Below are positions 19,228 through 28,138 of a stretch of 64,000 bases of DNA, piece by piece. The notes beneath the pieces are model-generated. The model was given only the letters and a program-made list of their open reading frames with translations. It searched no databases and was not told the origin of the DNA. The stretch comes from Rhizorhabdus dicambivorans (GTDB lineage Bacteria; Pseudomonadota; Alphaproteobacteria; Sphingomonadales; Sphingomonadaceae), in contig NZ_CP023449.1 in assembly GCF_002355275.1 (NCBI RefSeq), positions 2,148,001 to 2,212,000 on the forward strand, written 5' to 3'. Position 1 is the first letter of the stretch. Each line of letters opens with the position of its first letter. A program made the position numbers and the translations under genes.

Positions 19228-19723
19228 GGGCTACCTTTTGATTGCAGAATATGCTGATTGTCGGGGTAAATATATGATACTTCCACGTCAATAGCATAGC
19301 CTGCCCGGCCGTTTTCAATCCAGGCCATATTGGCAAAATATTCCGGGCATCCTGCGGATCGGTGAGGCCTGGCTGGCCTGCGGTAGCACCGGTCTGCCTT
19401 CGCCGGCTCGCCGACGCAATATAGGCCCCCGGCATCCACATCTGCGCGAATCTGGTCACCGATCGGGAGATGTCAGACACGTTGCCGAGGTGGTTTCGAT
19501 GCCCGGATCGGTGCGGGCAGGGGTCAAGCACACGAAGGCCCCTGCGTCGCCAGATCTGCTCGTTTAGGATATTGACTTCATAGTCAGATAATAATATTCA
19601 TAGGTCAATATAACGGTGGCGGGACTGCTATCATGTGCCCGTTGTCCGTCAGGCTCGGGCGCAAATCGGCAATCTCGAATATTGCCAGATTGCACAGCGC
19701 TTAATGTGACGCAGGGGAGGGAA
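19228..19723. promoter_or_regulatory. Divergent regulatory region between tetR and the SDR gene
   Basis: 496 bases without a recognisable gene. It contains a degenerate operator half-pair near 19277-19290, the clear site at 19573-19586, and an additional AGGTCA half-site at 19602-19607, so both divergent genes are probably controlled from here. Confidence 0.6.
19573..19586. promoter_or_regulatory. Candidate TetR operator site 3
   Basis: TGACTTCATAGTCA, same outer TGAC/GTCA arms as sites 1 and 2, 137 bases before the SDR start at 19724. Confidence 0.65.
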
Positions 19724-20503
19724 ATGGATCTGCAGCTACTGGGAAAAACGGCGGTCGTTAACGGTGCGAGCCAGGGTATCGGTTTTGCGATCGCACGTCG
19801 TCTCGCCGCAGAGGGGGCCGATCTCCTCATCAGCGCGCGAAAGGAAGCCGCGCTGATCAGTGCGGCTGAACAGATCAGCATGGAAACCGGCCGCAAGGTT
19901 CGAGCGGTGGTCGGGGATCTCCGCATGGCCGATGGCTGCGACACTATCCTGGCGGCCGTGCATGAGTGTGGTGGAGCCGACATCCTCGTGAACAACGGCG
20001 GGGCGCCCCCACTTGGAGCGGCGCTCGATTTCGACGATTTGCGCTGGAGCCGCGCCTTCGAGCAGAACCTCCTAAGCGTGGTTCGAATGATAAGAGGCGT
20101 TGTTCCAGCGATGGCCGCGCGCGGCGGTGGAAGCATCGTGAATATAACCGCGCTGTGTACACTCCAGCCGATGCCCAATTTTGGACTGTCGGTCTCTACC
20201 TGGGCCGGGGTGCTTGGCATCGCCAAGACATTGTCTCTGGAACTCGGGCCCAAGAATATTCGGGTAAATACTCTGTGCCCCGGTCTGATCGACACCGCCC
20301 GTGCTGATCTTGTTGACGGGCCGGTCAGCAGCGGGCCCGGCAACAGCGAATTGCAAGAGGCTCTCAAATCAATTCCGCTCGGGCGAAAAGGCGACCCTGC
20401 GGAGATCGCCGCCGTGGCTACGTTCTTGGCATCGCCGCTCGCCTCCTATGTTACGGGAACGACGCTGGCCGTCGACGGAGGTATAAGTAAGAACCTCATA
20501 TAG
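19724..20503 (+). CDS. SDR-family protein lacking the Ser-Tyr-Lys catalytic triad
   Basis: A 259-residue SDR-fold protein beginning MDLQLLGKTAVVNGASQGIG, so the dinucleotide loop (GASQGIG) is intact. In the catalytic region NITALCTLQPMPNFG followed by LSVSTWAGV, alignment with ordinary SDRs puts Ala143, Ser156 and Trp160 where Ser, Tyr and Lys should be. The rest, including the IRVNTLCPG strand and C-terminal AVDGG, is conserved. SDR subgroups without YxxxK are known, and this one seems to belong there. A GGGGAGGG ribosome site supports the start. First gene of the 19724-25455 block. Confidence 0.88.
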   Translation: MDLQLLGKTAVVNGASQGIGFAIARRLAAEGADLLISARKEAALISAAEQISMETGRKVRAVVGDLRMADGCDTILAAVHECGGADILVNNGGAPPLGAALDFDDLRWSRAFEQNLLSVVRMIRGVVPAMAARGGGSIVNITALCTLQPMPNFGLSVSTWAGVLGIAKTLSLELGPKNIRVNTLCPGLIDTARADLVDGPVSSGPGNSELQEALKSIPLGRKGDPAEIAAVATFLASPLASYVTGTTLAVDGGISKNLI

Positions 20504-20571
20504 GTTTGCCTTGGCTTTATTGCCCGCGGCTCACTCGCAGCCAAATGATCTGATTGAGAGGAACAATTGCA

Positions 20572-21708
20572 ATGGACGGCGAAAAGTTCACATCGGTGGG
20601 TCTTCGCACATTGATCACCCCAGAGGGCGAACTGCTTCTCACCTTGGAAGAGGAGTCTATTGGAGACATCTCGCCCGACGAGGTCGTCATCCGGGTTGAG
20701 GCCAGCTCAATGAATCCGACGGACATCGGCCTCCTTCTGGGACCAGCGGACTTGGCAGAGATGGCGGCTATCTCGCACAATGGGCGTCCGGGCTTGCGCG
20801 CGCCGATCCCTCCCGAGCACATGAGTTCGCTGGAGTTGAGATCGAGAATCGGCAAGTCGTTGCCCGTCGGAACTGAGGGAGCCGGTACGGTTGTTGGAGC
20901 GGGGGAAAATGCCGTCGATTTGATCGGAAAGACCGTCAGCACCATGAGCGGGGGAATGTATGCCGGCTTTCGGCGTGTGAACGCTGGTGCATGCACCGTT
21001 CTTCCAACCGGCACGAGCGCCAAAGACGGCGCCTCGATGTATGTGAACCCGTTGACCGCTCTGTCCATGATCGAAACCATGCGCCGCGAGGGGCACGAAG
21101 CTCTTGTTCACACGGCGGCGGCTTCAAATTTGGGCCAGATGCTGAATCGCATCTGCATCAACGATGGTATCCCGCTCGTAAATGTCGTCCGTTCCGAGGA
21201 GCAGATCAAAACCTTGCGGTCGATCGGCGCCAAATATATCGTTAATTCGAGTGCCCAAACATTCTTTCAGGATCTGAAGGCGGCCATCACCGCGACGGGG
21301 GCGACATTGGCATTTGACGCCGTTGCCGGAGGATCGATGGCGGATACCATTCTTCGCGCAATGGAAGACGCCCTTGGCGCAAGCCAGACTGCATTTAGCC
21401 GCTACGGAACAGCGATTCTGAAGCAAGTCTATATTTATGGCTCGCTCAATCCTGAACCAACAGTTCTGACGCGAACCTATGGATCTTCTTGGATGGTCGG
21501 CAGATATTTGGTGTTGAACGCCCTGCAAAAATTCGGAGAGGAAACGACACTTTCGTTAAAGAATAGGATCGTTCGAGAATTATCCACAACCTTTGCCAGC
21601 AGTTACAAAGGAACACTTTCTCTCAACGACGTCGTTAATCCTGATTTTGCAAAAGAATATACGAAGAAGTCAACCGGCAGCAAATTCCTGGTGCATCCGT
21701 CGCTTTGA
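20572..21708 (+). CDS. Zinc-independent MDR-family reductase (quinone oxidoreductase-like)
   Basis: A 378-residue medium-chain dehydrogenase/reductase: N-terminal GroES-like domain (DEVVIRVEASSMNPTDIGLL), GTEGAGTVVGAG, and the cofactor domain with HTAAASNLGQML and VVRSEEQIKTLRSIGAKYIV. No structural-zinc cysteine cluster is seen. An insertion (HMSSLELRSRIGKSLPVG) around residues 85-105 is longer than in common quinone reductases. Start at ATG 20572 behind GAGAGGAA. It would reduce an activated C=C or a quinone with NAD(P)H. Confidence 0.85.
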   Translation: MDGEKFTSVGLRTLITPEGELLLTLEEESIGDISPDEVVIRVEASSMNPTDIGLLLGPADLAEMAAISHNGRPGLRAPIPPEHMSSLELRSRIGKSLPVGTEGAGTVVGAGENAVDLIGKTVSTMSGGMYAGFRRVNAGACTVLPTGTSAKDGASMYVNPLTALSMIETMRREGHEALVHTAAASNLGQMLNRICINDGIPLVNVVRSEEQIKTLRSIGAKYIVNSSAQTFFQDLKAAITATGATLAFDAVAGGSMADTILRAMEDALGASQTAFSRYGTAILKQVYIYGSLNPEPTVLTRTYGSSWMVGRYLVLNALQKFGEETTLSLKNRIVRELSTTFASSYKGTLSLNDVVNPDFAKEYTKKSTGSKFLVHPSL

Positions 21709-21893
21709 CTGCAGTCCTCGGGCCATGCCCCGCCTTGACTTCATCTCGGTTGATGACCGGGTGAGCGAATTGAGGCGCAGAGATCGAGCCCGGCCGAGGA
21801 GGACGGCTTCGACGCCGGCGGGCCCGCGCTTCGCTTGGAATCCAGCTCTCGCGGTATCGCTTAAGCGGCGGGAACTCAAAGGAGAGGTTACTG

Positions 21894-23567
21894 ATGGCGA
21901 TCACTCGTAACGATACAATCCTCACGCCGGAAATGATCGAGAAGTATACCGCTGCCGGCTATTGGACCGAGAGAACGCTGGCCGATGTGTTCGATCAAAA
22001 TGCCAAGGAGATTCCAGACAAGATCGCCTACAGCGACGGCCGTTCACAAGTGACATGGAGCGACCTGTGGCGGATCAGCGGCGAAGTCGCCTCCGGGCTT
22101 TCGCGTCGCGGGGTTCGGGCGGGAGATGTGGTCGCCGTGCAGCTTCCGAACCGGGTCGAGTTCGTATTCATGCTGGCCGCGGTCGTTCGCCTGGGTGCCG
22201 TCTTCTGCCAGTATCCCCCGGACTATCGCGCGGGCGAGGTCGAGTTCATCCTCCGTTTCTCGGAAGCGCACACGCTCGTGGTGCCGGATCGGTTCCGGGA
22301 TTTCGACTTTCCCGAGATGATCGATGGTCTTCGGGATCGCCTTCCTCAGTTGGTGAACACGGTCGTCGTTCCGTTGGGCGCGGCGCCGGCGAAGCCTGTT
22401 GGAGACGGTTGGGTTACGCTCGACCAGCTCCGAGAAGAGCGCGACGCAGCGGACCCCGAACCCAACCATCCCAGAGATGCTAACGAGGTCATGCGGATAG
22501 CGTTCACCTCCGGCACCACTGGTGAGCCCAAGGCGGTGATGCATACGACAAACACGACGTTGTTTTGTCTCGAGCACGCAGCGGAGTTGCTCAAGATCGA
22601 CCGCGATGCCAATGTTTTGGTGTTGATGCCCGTCGGTCTGAATATGGGGTTTGCTACGGTGGTTTGCGCCGCTCTCGCCGGCGCGCGCGCCATCTTCATG
22701 GAGAGATTCAATCCCACTATCACCTTGGACCTGATTGAAAAATACAAGATCACGACATTTACGACCCCGCCTACCGCCCTCGTCGCAATCCTTAACGAGA
22801 AAAGCCTCAACGATAGAGATCTTTCCAGTTTGCGCCTGGTACACACCGGAGGACAATCCACACTGGTGAAAGTGCTCAAGGAGGCGAATGAGCGGCTGGG
22901 CTGCCCGGTTATCGATATTTACGGGATGCTCGAGGTAGGTTTGACCTCGAGCACGGACGGGGCGGAACCCTATCAGGAGTGGGTCGGTACGGTCGGCCGG
23001 CCTTACCCCTTTATGGAAGTCCGGATTCTTGGCCCGGACGATCGCGACGTGCCGGTCGGAACAGAGGGCGAGATCGTGAAATCCGGTCCCACCATCATGG
23101 TCGGTTATTACCGGAATCCTGCCAAGAACGTCGAAAGCTGGACCTCGGACGGTTGGTTCCGATCCGGAGACCGCGGCTATATCGATCATGCAGGCAGGCT
23201 TACCATCTCGGGTCGATCCAAGGATATGATAATTCATGGCGGGGCGAACATATGGCCGCGCGAACTCGAAGAAATACTGATCAAGCATCCGAAGGTCGCC
23301 GACGTCGCGATGATAGGCATTCCCGACGATTATTACGGCGAGAATGTCTGTGCTTGCATCATAACGAAGGATGGCGCCGATATCAGCTTGCAGGACGCCA
23401 TCGATTTTATGAAGTCTGAGGTGGCAAAGTATAAACTTCCCCAACATCTCGAGATTTTCTCGGCTTTTCCGATCGGCCCTACCGGCAAGGTTGTCAAACG
23501 AGAGTTGGCCGTCGAGGTGGAGCGTCGCCGCACAGCGGCAGCGAAGGGCGAAGAAGCGCCGGTCTGA
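21894..23567 (+). CDS. AMP-forming acid-CoA ligase (ANL superfamily)
   Basis: A 557-residue ligase with the P-loop FTSGTTGEPKAVMHT, IDIYGMLE in the A5 position, SGDRGYIDHAGR, the hinge SGRSKDMIIHGGANIWP and the catalytic lysine in GPTGKVVKREL. The long N-terminus (TAAGYWTERTLADVFDQNA) resembles cyclohexanecarboxylate-CoA and 2,3-dihydroxybenzoate-AMP ligases rather than fatty acyl-CoA synthetases. AAAGGAGAGG upstream of ATG 21894 fixes the start. It probably activates the carboxylic acid substrate of the block-2 pathway. Confidence 0.92.
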   Translation: MAITRNDTILTPEMIEKYTAAGYWTERTLADVFDQNAKEIPDKIAYSDGRSQVTWSDLWRISGEVASGLSRRGVRAGDVVAVQLPNRVEFVFMLAAVVRLGAVFCQYPPDYRAGEVEFILRFSEAHTLVVPDRFRDFDFPEMIDGLRDRLPQLVNTVVVPLGAAPAKPVGDGWVTLDQLREERDAADPEPNHPRDANEVMRIAFTSGTTGEPKAVMHTTNTTLFCLEHAAELLKIDRDANVLVLMPVGLNMGFATVVCAALAGARAIFMERFNPTITLDLIEKYKITTFTTPPTALVAILNEKSLNDRDLSSLRLVHTGGQSTLVKVLKEANERLGCPVIDIYGMLEVGLTSSTDGAEPYQEWVGTVGRPYPFMEVRILGPDDRDVPVGTEGEIVKSGPTIMVGYYRNPAKNVESWTSDGWFRSGDRGYIDHAGRLTISGRSKDMIIHGGANIWPRELEEILIKHPKVADVAMIGIPDDYYGENVCACIITKDGADISLQDAIDFMKSEVAKYKLPQHLEIFSAFPIGPTGKVVKRELAVEVERRRTAAAKGEEAPV

Positions 23568-23687
23568 TCAGCCCGGGCCGCGGCTCTCGTCGCCATCCGA
23601 GGATCGTGCTTCAGACGGTGCGCCTCCCCGAATTCGCCGGGACGGGATCAGAGATCATCCGGCGGTAGATATATGAAAGGACGGCCC

Positions 23688-24572
23688 ATGGGCACCAATC
23701 CTCCGCGCGTTTTTGACTTTCACTCCCACTGGGGCACCGAGCAGGGTTGGAAAGGAAGCCCGTTCGACAATCCGGAAGCTCGAGAGGGCACGCGCAGTTA
23801 CTTCAAGTGGGACATGAAGTTTGTCAGCGAGGAAGAGCAGGCAGCTCAGTTCCGGCAGGCCAATGCCAAAGTGATGCTGGATTTTGCCTATACCTACAAG
23901 ATGGATGTCGGCGCGGTGCGAGATCAACACGATTACGCATTCGACTATGCTCGCAAATATCCCGATGTGGTTCTCGGCAACTGGATCACCATCGATCCGA
24001 CACAGCCGGGACATGTGAAGGAACTGGAACGTTGTCTGAGCGAGGGGCCTGGCCTGATCGGTATGGGACTTCATCCATTCTCCAGAGCCGGGCTTCCGGA
24101 CAGCCCGGCGTGGGAGAATTGCATCAATTTGTGCATCGAAGCCAACCGACCGGTGTTGATGCTTACAGGCATGTCGGCCTCGGGCGTCGGCGTGCGGGGC
24201 GGCGGGGGTCTCCTGCTTGAGGATTGCCATCCCCGCCACGTTGATCGCATCGCCGCCCGATACCCTGCTCTGAACGTGATTGCTGCTCGAGTGGCTTGGC
24301 CTTGGCAATCCGAGATGATCGCGATCGCCTTGCACAAGGCCAATGTCTGGATGGAGCTTCACGGCTGGTCGCCCCGCTACTACTCGGAGGAACTCAAGCG
24401 TGAGATCGGCAAGCGGCTGCGCAAGAAGACATTCTTTGCGGTCGATTATCCCATGCTCAGCCATGAGCGGCTCGTAAATGAGTGGCGCGAACTGGGCTTA
24501 TCCTCGGACGTCCTGGACGATGTATTTTCCGGGAATGCTGAAGCGTTTCTTGCGTCGCTCGGGGTCAACTGA
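23688..24572 (+). CDS. Amidohydrolase-2 family protein (ACMSD/decarboxylase-like TIM barrel)
   Basis: A 294-residue protein with the metal-site signature FDFHSHWG near the N-terminus, GMGLHPF in mid-sequence and FAVDYPML near the C-terminus, the layout of amidohydrolase-2 decarboxylases and hydratases. Where the family usually has a metal or catalytic His in an AHxGxPW segment, this protein reads ARVAWPW, so that His is Arg. The start at ATG 23688, six bases behind AAAGGA, is preferred over ATG 23673. It sits between the ligase and the keto-pentenoate hydratase homologue, suggesting a C-C bond or decarboxylation step. Confidence 0.82.
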   Translation: MGTNPPRVFDFHSHWGTEQGWKGSPFDNPEAREGTRSYFKWDMKFVSEEEQAAQFRQANAKVMLDFAYTYKMDVGAVRDQHDYAFDYARKYPDVVLGNWITIDPTQPGHVKELERCLSEGPGLIGMGLHPFSRAGLPDSPAWENCINLCIEANRPVLMLTGMSASGVGVRGGGGLLLEDCHPRHVDRIAARYPALNVIAARVAWPWQSEMIAIALHKANVWMELHGWSPRYYSEELKREIGKRLRKKTFFAVDYPMLSHERLVNEWRELGLSSDVLDDVFSGNAEAFLASLGVN

Positions 24573-24669
24573 TGCCCGGCCGTAGGTCACGCGACTTTAT
24601 CCCGCATCGTGGGAAACTCTGGCAAGGCGAGATTGCACTGGCCCTGCTGTCTTGCATAGGGACTTTCCC

Positions 24670-25455
24670 ATGAACGGAAAACTCGACCTTGTGGCGCGGA
24701 TGCTGCGCGATGCGTATCGGGGCCCTCCAATCGCACCCTTGCGGGATTTCCTCGAACCGCTTGATGCCGAAGGCGCTTACGCCGTGCAGGCCATCAACAC
24801 CCGGCACTGGGAAGCCTTGGGGCGTAAGCTGGTCGGCCGCAAGATCGGCCTGACCGCGGATTCGGTCCGCCGGCAGCTCGGTGTCGACCAACCCGATTTC
24901 GGTGCGCTGTTTGCAGACATGGAAATTCCTGACGGAGGCGTTCTCGATCCGGCGCGGGTCATTCACCCCAAAGCCGAGGCGGAAATCGCCTTTACGATAG
25001 GCCGCGATCTTGCGGATCCCGACGCATCGCTGGAGACGGTGATCGCCGCGATCGACAAGGCGGTTCCTTCCATCGAGATCGTCGATAGCCGCATCGCGGA
25101 TTGGCAGATCACCTTCGCTGATACCGTCGCGGACAACGGCTCCTCGGCCTTTTTCGTGCTTGGAACTGCCCCCCTTCCGCATAAAGAACTCGATCTCTAC
25201 AGCTGCGGCATGGTGACGGAAGTCAACGGAGCCGTCGCATCGGTGGGATCTGGCGCAGCGTGCCTCGGCCACCCCTATAATTCGGTGCATTGGATTGCCC
25301 GGATGCTGGCGAAGCTTGGCGAACCGCTGCGGGCGGGCGACATCCTGCTGTCGGGCGCGCTTGGGCCAATGGTCACGGTTGTGCCCGGAGACCATGTGCG
25401 GATCCACATCGGTGGCATCGGCAGCTGCGCTTTCACTTATGGAGCCAAATCCTGA
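24670..25455 (+). CDS. 2-keto-4-pentenoate hydratase family protein (MhpD/HpcG-like)
   Basis: A 261-residue member of the hydratase/decarboxylase family: GRKIGLTADSVRRQLGVDQPDFG, PKAEAEIAFTIGRDL, and IEIVDSRIADW with the acidic metal ligands, then ADNGSSAFFVLG and the C-terminal GDHVRIHIGG. Homologues hydrate 2-hydroxypenta-2,4-dienoates or decarboxylate 4-oxalocrotonate at the end of meta-cleavage pathways. No ring-cleavage dioxygenase is present in the window, so the enoyl-acid substrate may come from an alicyclic or open-chain compound. ATG 24670 chosen; a TTG at 24652 is less likely. Confidence 0.9.
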   Translation: MNGKLDLVARMLRDAYRGPPIAPLRDFLEPLDAEGAYAVQAINTRHWEALGRKLVGRKIGLTADSVRRQLGVDQPDFGALFADMEIPDGGVLDPARVIHPKAEAEIAFTIGRDLADPDASLETVIAAIDKAVPSIEIVDSRIADWQITFADTVADNGSSAFFVLGTAPLPHKELDLYSCGMVTEVNGAVASVGSGAACLGHPYNSVHWIARMLAKLGEPLRAGDILLSGALGPMVTVVPGDHVRIHIGGIGSCAFTYGAKS

Positions 25456-25676
25456 CCGGCAAAATATGGTGAGGAAGCGAGATATGAAACGACCCAGGAG
25501 GGCACCCAGGGCTTGAAGAGGTGCGCCGACCACAACGAGATCGGTATCGATTTCGACGCTGTATCGGCTTATGCTTGCAGGGTGAACAAGGAAACATCAC
25601 GCGCCGGCGGCAAGCGGACCGTCGGTGTTGTTCTTGCTCTGGGAGGCGGCTGTAGATTGACCCGGCAGGCTATGGC

Positions 25677-26582
25677 ATGGATCTGAGGCAACTCCGCTAC
25701 TTCGTCGCGGTCGCCGAGTTGCGCAGCTTCACGGATGCCGCCAGTCGGCTGAATATCGTTCAGTCGGCCCTCAGTCGGCAAATCTCCAGATTGCAGGAAG
25801 ATCTGGGTGTGGCGCTGTTCGCCCGGGATGGTCGGCGTGTCCGTTTGACAAGAGCTGGAACGCGGTTGCTGGACGCTGCAACTCAACTTCTTCTCGATGC
25901 CGAGGCGCTCCGTTCGCTTGTTCGAGATGCCGCCGACGAGGTTGTCGGAACGGTCAACTTTGGCGCGCATCCGTCCGACGGAAATATCCTCTTCCCGCTA
26001 TTGTTCAAAAAAGCGCGCGAGCTTTATCCGGCTGTGCACATTGATCCTGTGCAGTCCATGACGTCTGAACTGCAGGAACTCTTGGTGAAGGGGCGTCTCG
26101 ACCTGGCGATCGTCACCTTCCCCGACCCCATAGCCGGGATAGATGTTCAGCCGCTCGCGCGTGAAAAATTCTACCTCCTGGCGCCAGCCGCCATGCATCC
26201 GTTACCGTCCGGAGCATGCACGATGCGGCAAGCGCTCGGCGTCCCGCTCATCCTGTCTCGTCTTCCTCACCGGGAGCGCTCTAACATCGAGGCTTTGGCA
26301 AAGAAGAGTCGCATCTCACTGGATGTTAGGGTGGAGGCGGACACGCTTCCCCTGATGAAATCCCTTGCGATGCTGGGCTACGGATCGCTGCTCCTACCAG
26401 AAACCGCGGTGCTGGAAGAAAGGAGCAACCCGGCCTGGCATGCGACACTCCTCAGCGATCTTACGCTTACCCGCTATATCGCCCGCCGCGTCACACCCGC
26501 TCCAAGCAACGCCATCACCTGCGTCTACGAGATCCTCATGGAGGAAATCGAGAATCTCAAAAAGGCCGGGGTGATGTTTTGA
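25677..26582 (+). CDS. LysR-type transcriptional regulator
   Basis: A 301-residue LTTR. MDLRQLRYFVAVAELRSFTD and the HTH that follows (LNIVQSALSRQISRLQEDLG) are textbook, with a PBP2-type effector domain after residue 90. It has the same orientation as the LVIVD-protein and TonB-receptor genes downstream rather than a divergent target. The preceding 221 bases (25456-25676) hold no gene. Candidate sites for it are the CATCT/AGATG repeats before 26751 and 28139. Confidence 0.93.
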   Translation: MDLRQLRYFVAVAELRSFTDAASRLNIVQSALSRQISRLQEDLGVALFARDGRRVRLTRAGTRLLDAATQLLLDAEALRSLVRDAADEVVGTVNFGAHPSDGNILFPLLFKKARELYPAVHIDPVQSMTSELQELLVKGRLDLAIVTFPDPIAGIDVQPLAREKFYLLAPAAMHPLPSGACTMRQALGVPLILSRLPHRERSNIEALAKKSRISLDVRVEADTLPLMKSLAMLGYGSLLLPETAVLEERSNPAWHATLLSDLTLTRYIARRVTPAPSNAITCVYEILMEEIENLKKAGVMF

Positions 26583-26625
26583 TGCTGCGCCTCGTTCATC
26601 GCTATCCAGCAGACCGGCACTGTTT

Positions 26626-26637
26626 CATCTTGAGATG
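26626..26637. promoter_or_regulatory. CATCT-TG-AGATG repeat upstream of the LVIVD gene
   Basis: A 12-base inverted repeat with 5-base arms, followed by a further GAGATG copy, about 115 bases before ATG 26751. Related CATCTC/GAGATG arms occur before the TonB receptor gene at 28139. Confidence 0.45.
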
Positions 26638-26750
26638 AGATGAGTCCGTTGCCGGGCAGGCGCTCGATAAAGCCAAGCTCGGCCGATACATCCGGGAGCA
26701 CGCCAAACGCCGCGCTGCCATGCCGCGGCTTGAAGGGCCAGGAGAGATGC

Positions 26751-27989
26751 ATGTTCCCACAGAAGGAGGCGATCAGCTGGAATATCGATCAGGTCGGATA
26801 TGCCGATCTCGACGGAAAAGCTGGCTTCAAGATGGCGATCCACCGGGTCGGGGAACGTTGGTATCTCTATTCCGCTCTGCTCTGGGAGCCAGGCTTCGTG
26901 ATCCTGGATATCACGGATCCCCATAAGCATCGCTATATCAAGCATGTTCCGGGTCCGGCGGACACCATGACGTTCCAGATCCAGATCGCGGACGGCAAGA
27001 TGATCACGGCGATGGAGGCGATCCCAAATTTTCTCGGCGGGCACGAGGGGCCGTGGGAGCATGAGGGCTTTGCGATCTGGGATTTGGAAGATCCCGAAAA
27101 TCCTCAGCAGCTGGGCGTTTTCAAGACAGGCGGATCAGGAACGCACCGCAATTACTATGACGGTGGACAGTATGTCTACGCGACCGGTCTGCCGGAAGGC
27201 TTCGATGGTCATATCCTGCAGATCGTCGACATCTCCGATCCCGCAAATCCCACGGAAATCTCGCGTTGGTGGCGCGAAGGGCAGTGGCTGGCCGGCGGGG
27301 AAGGGGGCGTTTCGGCGGGAACGCTTCTCCATGGCGGCGCTTATGTGAAGGGTGATCGCGCCTATTTGCCCTATAGTGCCGGCGGCTTTGTCATTCTGGA
27401 TATATCCGACAAGAGAGCGCCGAAGCTGGTAAGCGATCTGCCCTTCTCGCCGCCGTTCGAGCATTACATTGCTGTGCATACGGCTCTTCCGTTGCAAAAC
27501 CGGCCCTTGGTGATCGTCAATTCTGAAGCGATTTTGGAGAATGGAGCCGGATCACTCGGCTATGCCGGCATAGTCGATGTGAGCGAAGAGGAAAAACCCC
27601 GCCTGATTTCGCTATTCCCTCTGCCGGAGCCTCCCCCTGGCGCTCCCTATAAGAACTTCGTTGAGCGCGGCGCCCGGTTCGGGCCGCACAACCAGCACCA
27701 ATGGCAGTATCAGGATGTTCTCCTGAACGATGAAAGCATCTGCTTCCTGACATATTTCAATGCAGGCCTGCGGGTATATGATATCTCTGATGAGCGTCTG
27801 CCCAAGGAAATTGCCTATTTCCTTCCGCCCGATCCCACAGACCGGCGTGGTCCCTGGCCGACGACGGGTTTAATCGCCCAAACTGAAGACGTGCTGGTGG
27901 ATTCGCGCGGATATATATTCATCAGCGACAAGAATCAGGGTCTGTACATACTTCGCCTGTCTGAAACGCGTACTCCGCGTCCGGCCTGA
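26751..27989 (+). CDS. LVIVD-repeat beta-propeller protein
   Basis: A 412-residue protein with repeats of the form [VL]DI[ST]DP.. every 50-70 residues: ILDITDPHKH, IVDISDPANP, ILDISDKRAP, IVDVSEEEKP and VYDISDERLP. This is the LVIVD propeller signature, usually of extracytoplasmic proteins, but no signal peptide is seen here (MFPQKEAISWNIDQVG). Conserved His-rich bits such as GPHNQHQWQYQD could bind metal. Start at 26751 behind AGGAGAG. Function is unknown; its position between the LysR gene and a TonB receptor suggests a part in the block-3 pathway. Confidence 0.85.
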   Translation: MFPQKEAISWNIDQVGYADLDGKAGFKMAIHRVGERWYLYSALLWEPGFVILDITDPHKHRYIKHVPGPADTMTFQIQIADGKMITAMEAIPNFLGGHEGPWEHEGFAIWDLEDPENPQQLGVFKTGGSGTHRNYYDGGQYVYATGLPEGFDGHILQIVDISDPANPTEISRWWREGQWLAGGEGGVSAGTLLHGGAYVKGDRAYLPYSAGGFVILDISDKRAPKLVSDLPFSPPFEHYIAVHTALPLQNRPLVIVNSEAILENGAGSLGYAGIVDVSEEEKPRLISLFPLPEPPPGAPYKNFVERGARFGPHNQHQWQYQDVLLNDESICFLTYFNAGLRVYDISDERLPKEIAYFLPPDPTDRRGPWPTTGLIAQTEDVLVDSRGYIFISDKNQGLYILRLSETRTPRPA

Positions 27990-28027
27990 TCGGCGTGAAT
28001 AATCTCAATATAAGATAGATTGCATCG

Positions 28028-28056
28028 CATCTCGCGTCTCGATGAGATGGCGAGAC
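28028..28056. promoter_or_regulatory. Interleaved inverted repeats upstream of the second TonB receptor
   Basis: CATCTC (28028-28033) pairs with GAGATG (28044-28049) and GTCTCG (28036-28041) with CGAGAC (28051-28056). The region lies 83 bases before ATG 28139 and shares GATGAGATG with the site at 26626, so a common regulator is plausible. Confidence 0.45.
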
Positions 28057-28138
28057 TCCGGTAGAGTCGAGTTGGAACAAAAAAAACCGCCTCTAAAAAC
28101 TGCAGGGGTTGGAAGCAAATTATTTGAGGGGAGGGAAT

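Noticed and set aside
21706-21715. GACTGCAGTC-like palindrome at the stop of the MDR gene as a fourth TetR site
   Set aside because: Arms and spacing differ from the TGAC-N6-GTCA sites, and it overlaps the stop codon.
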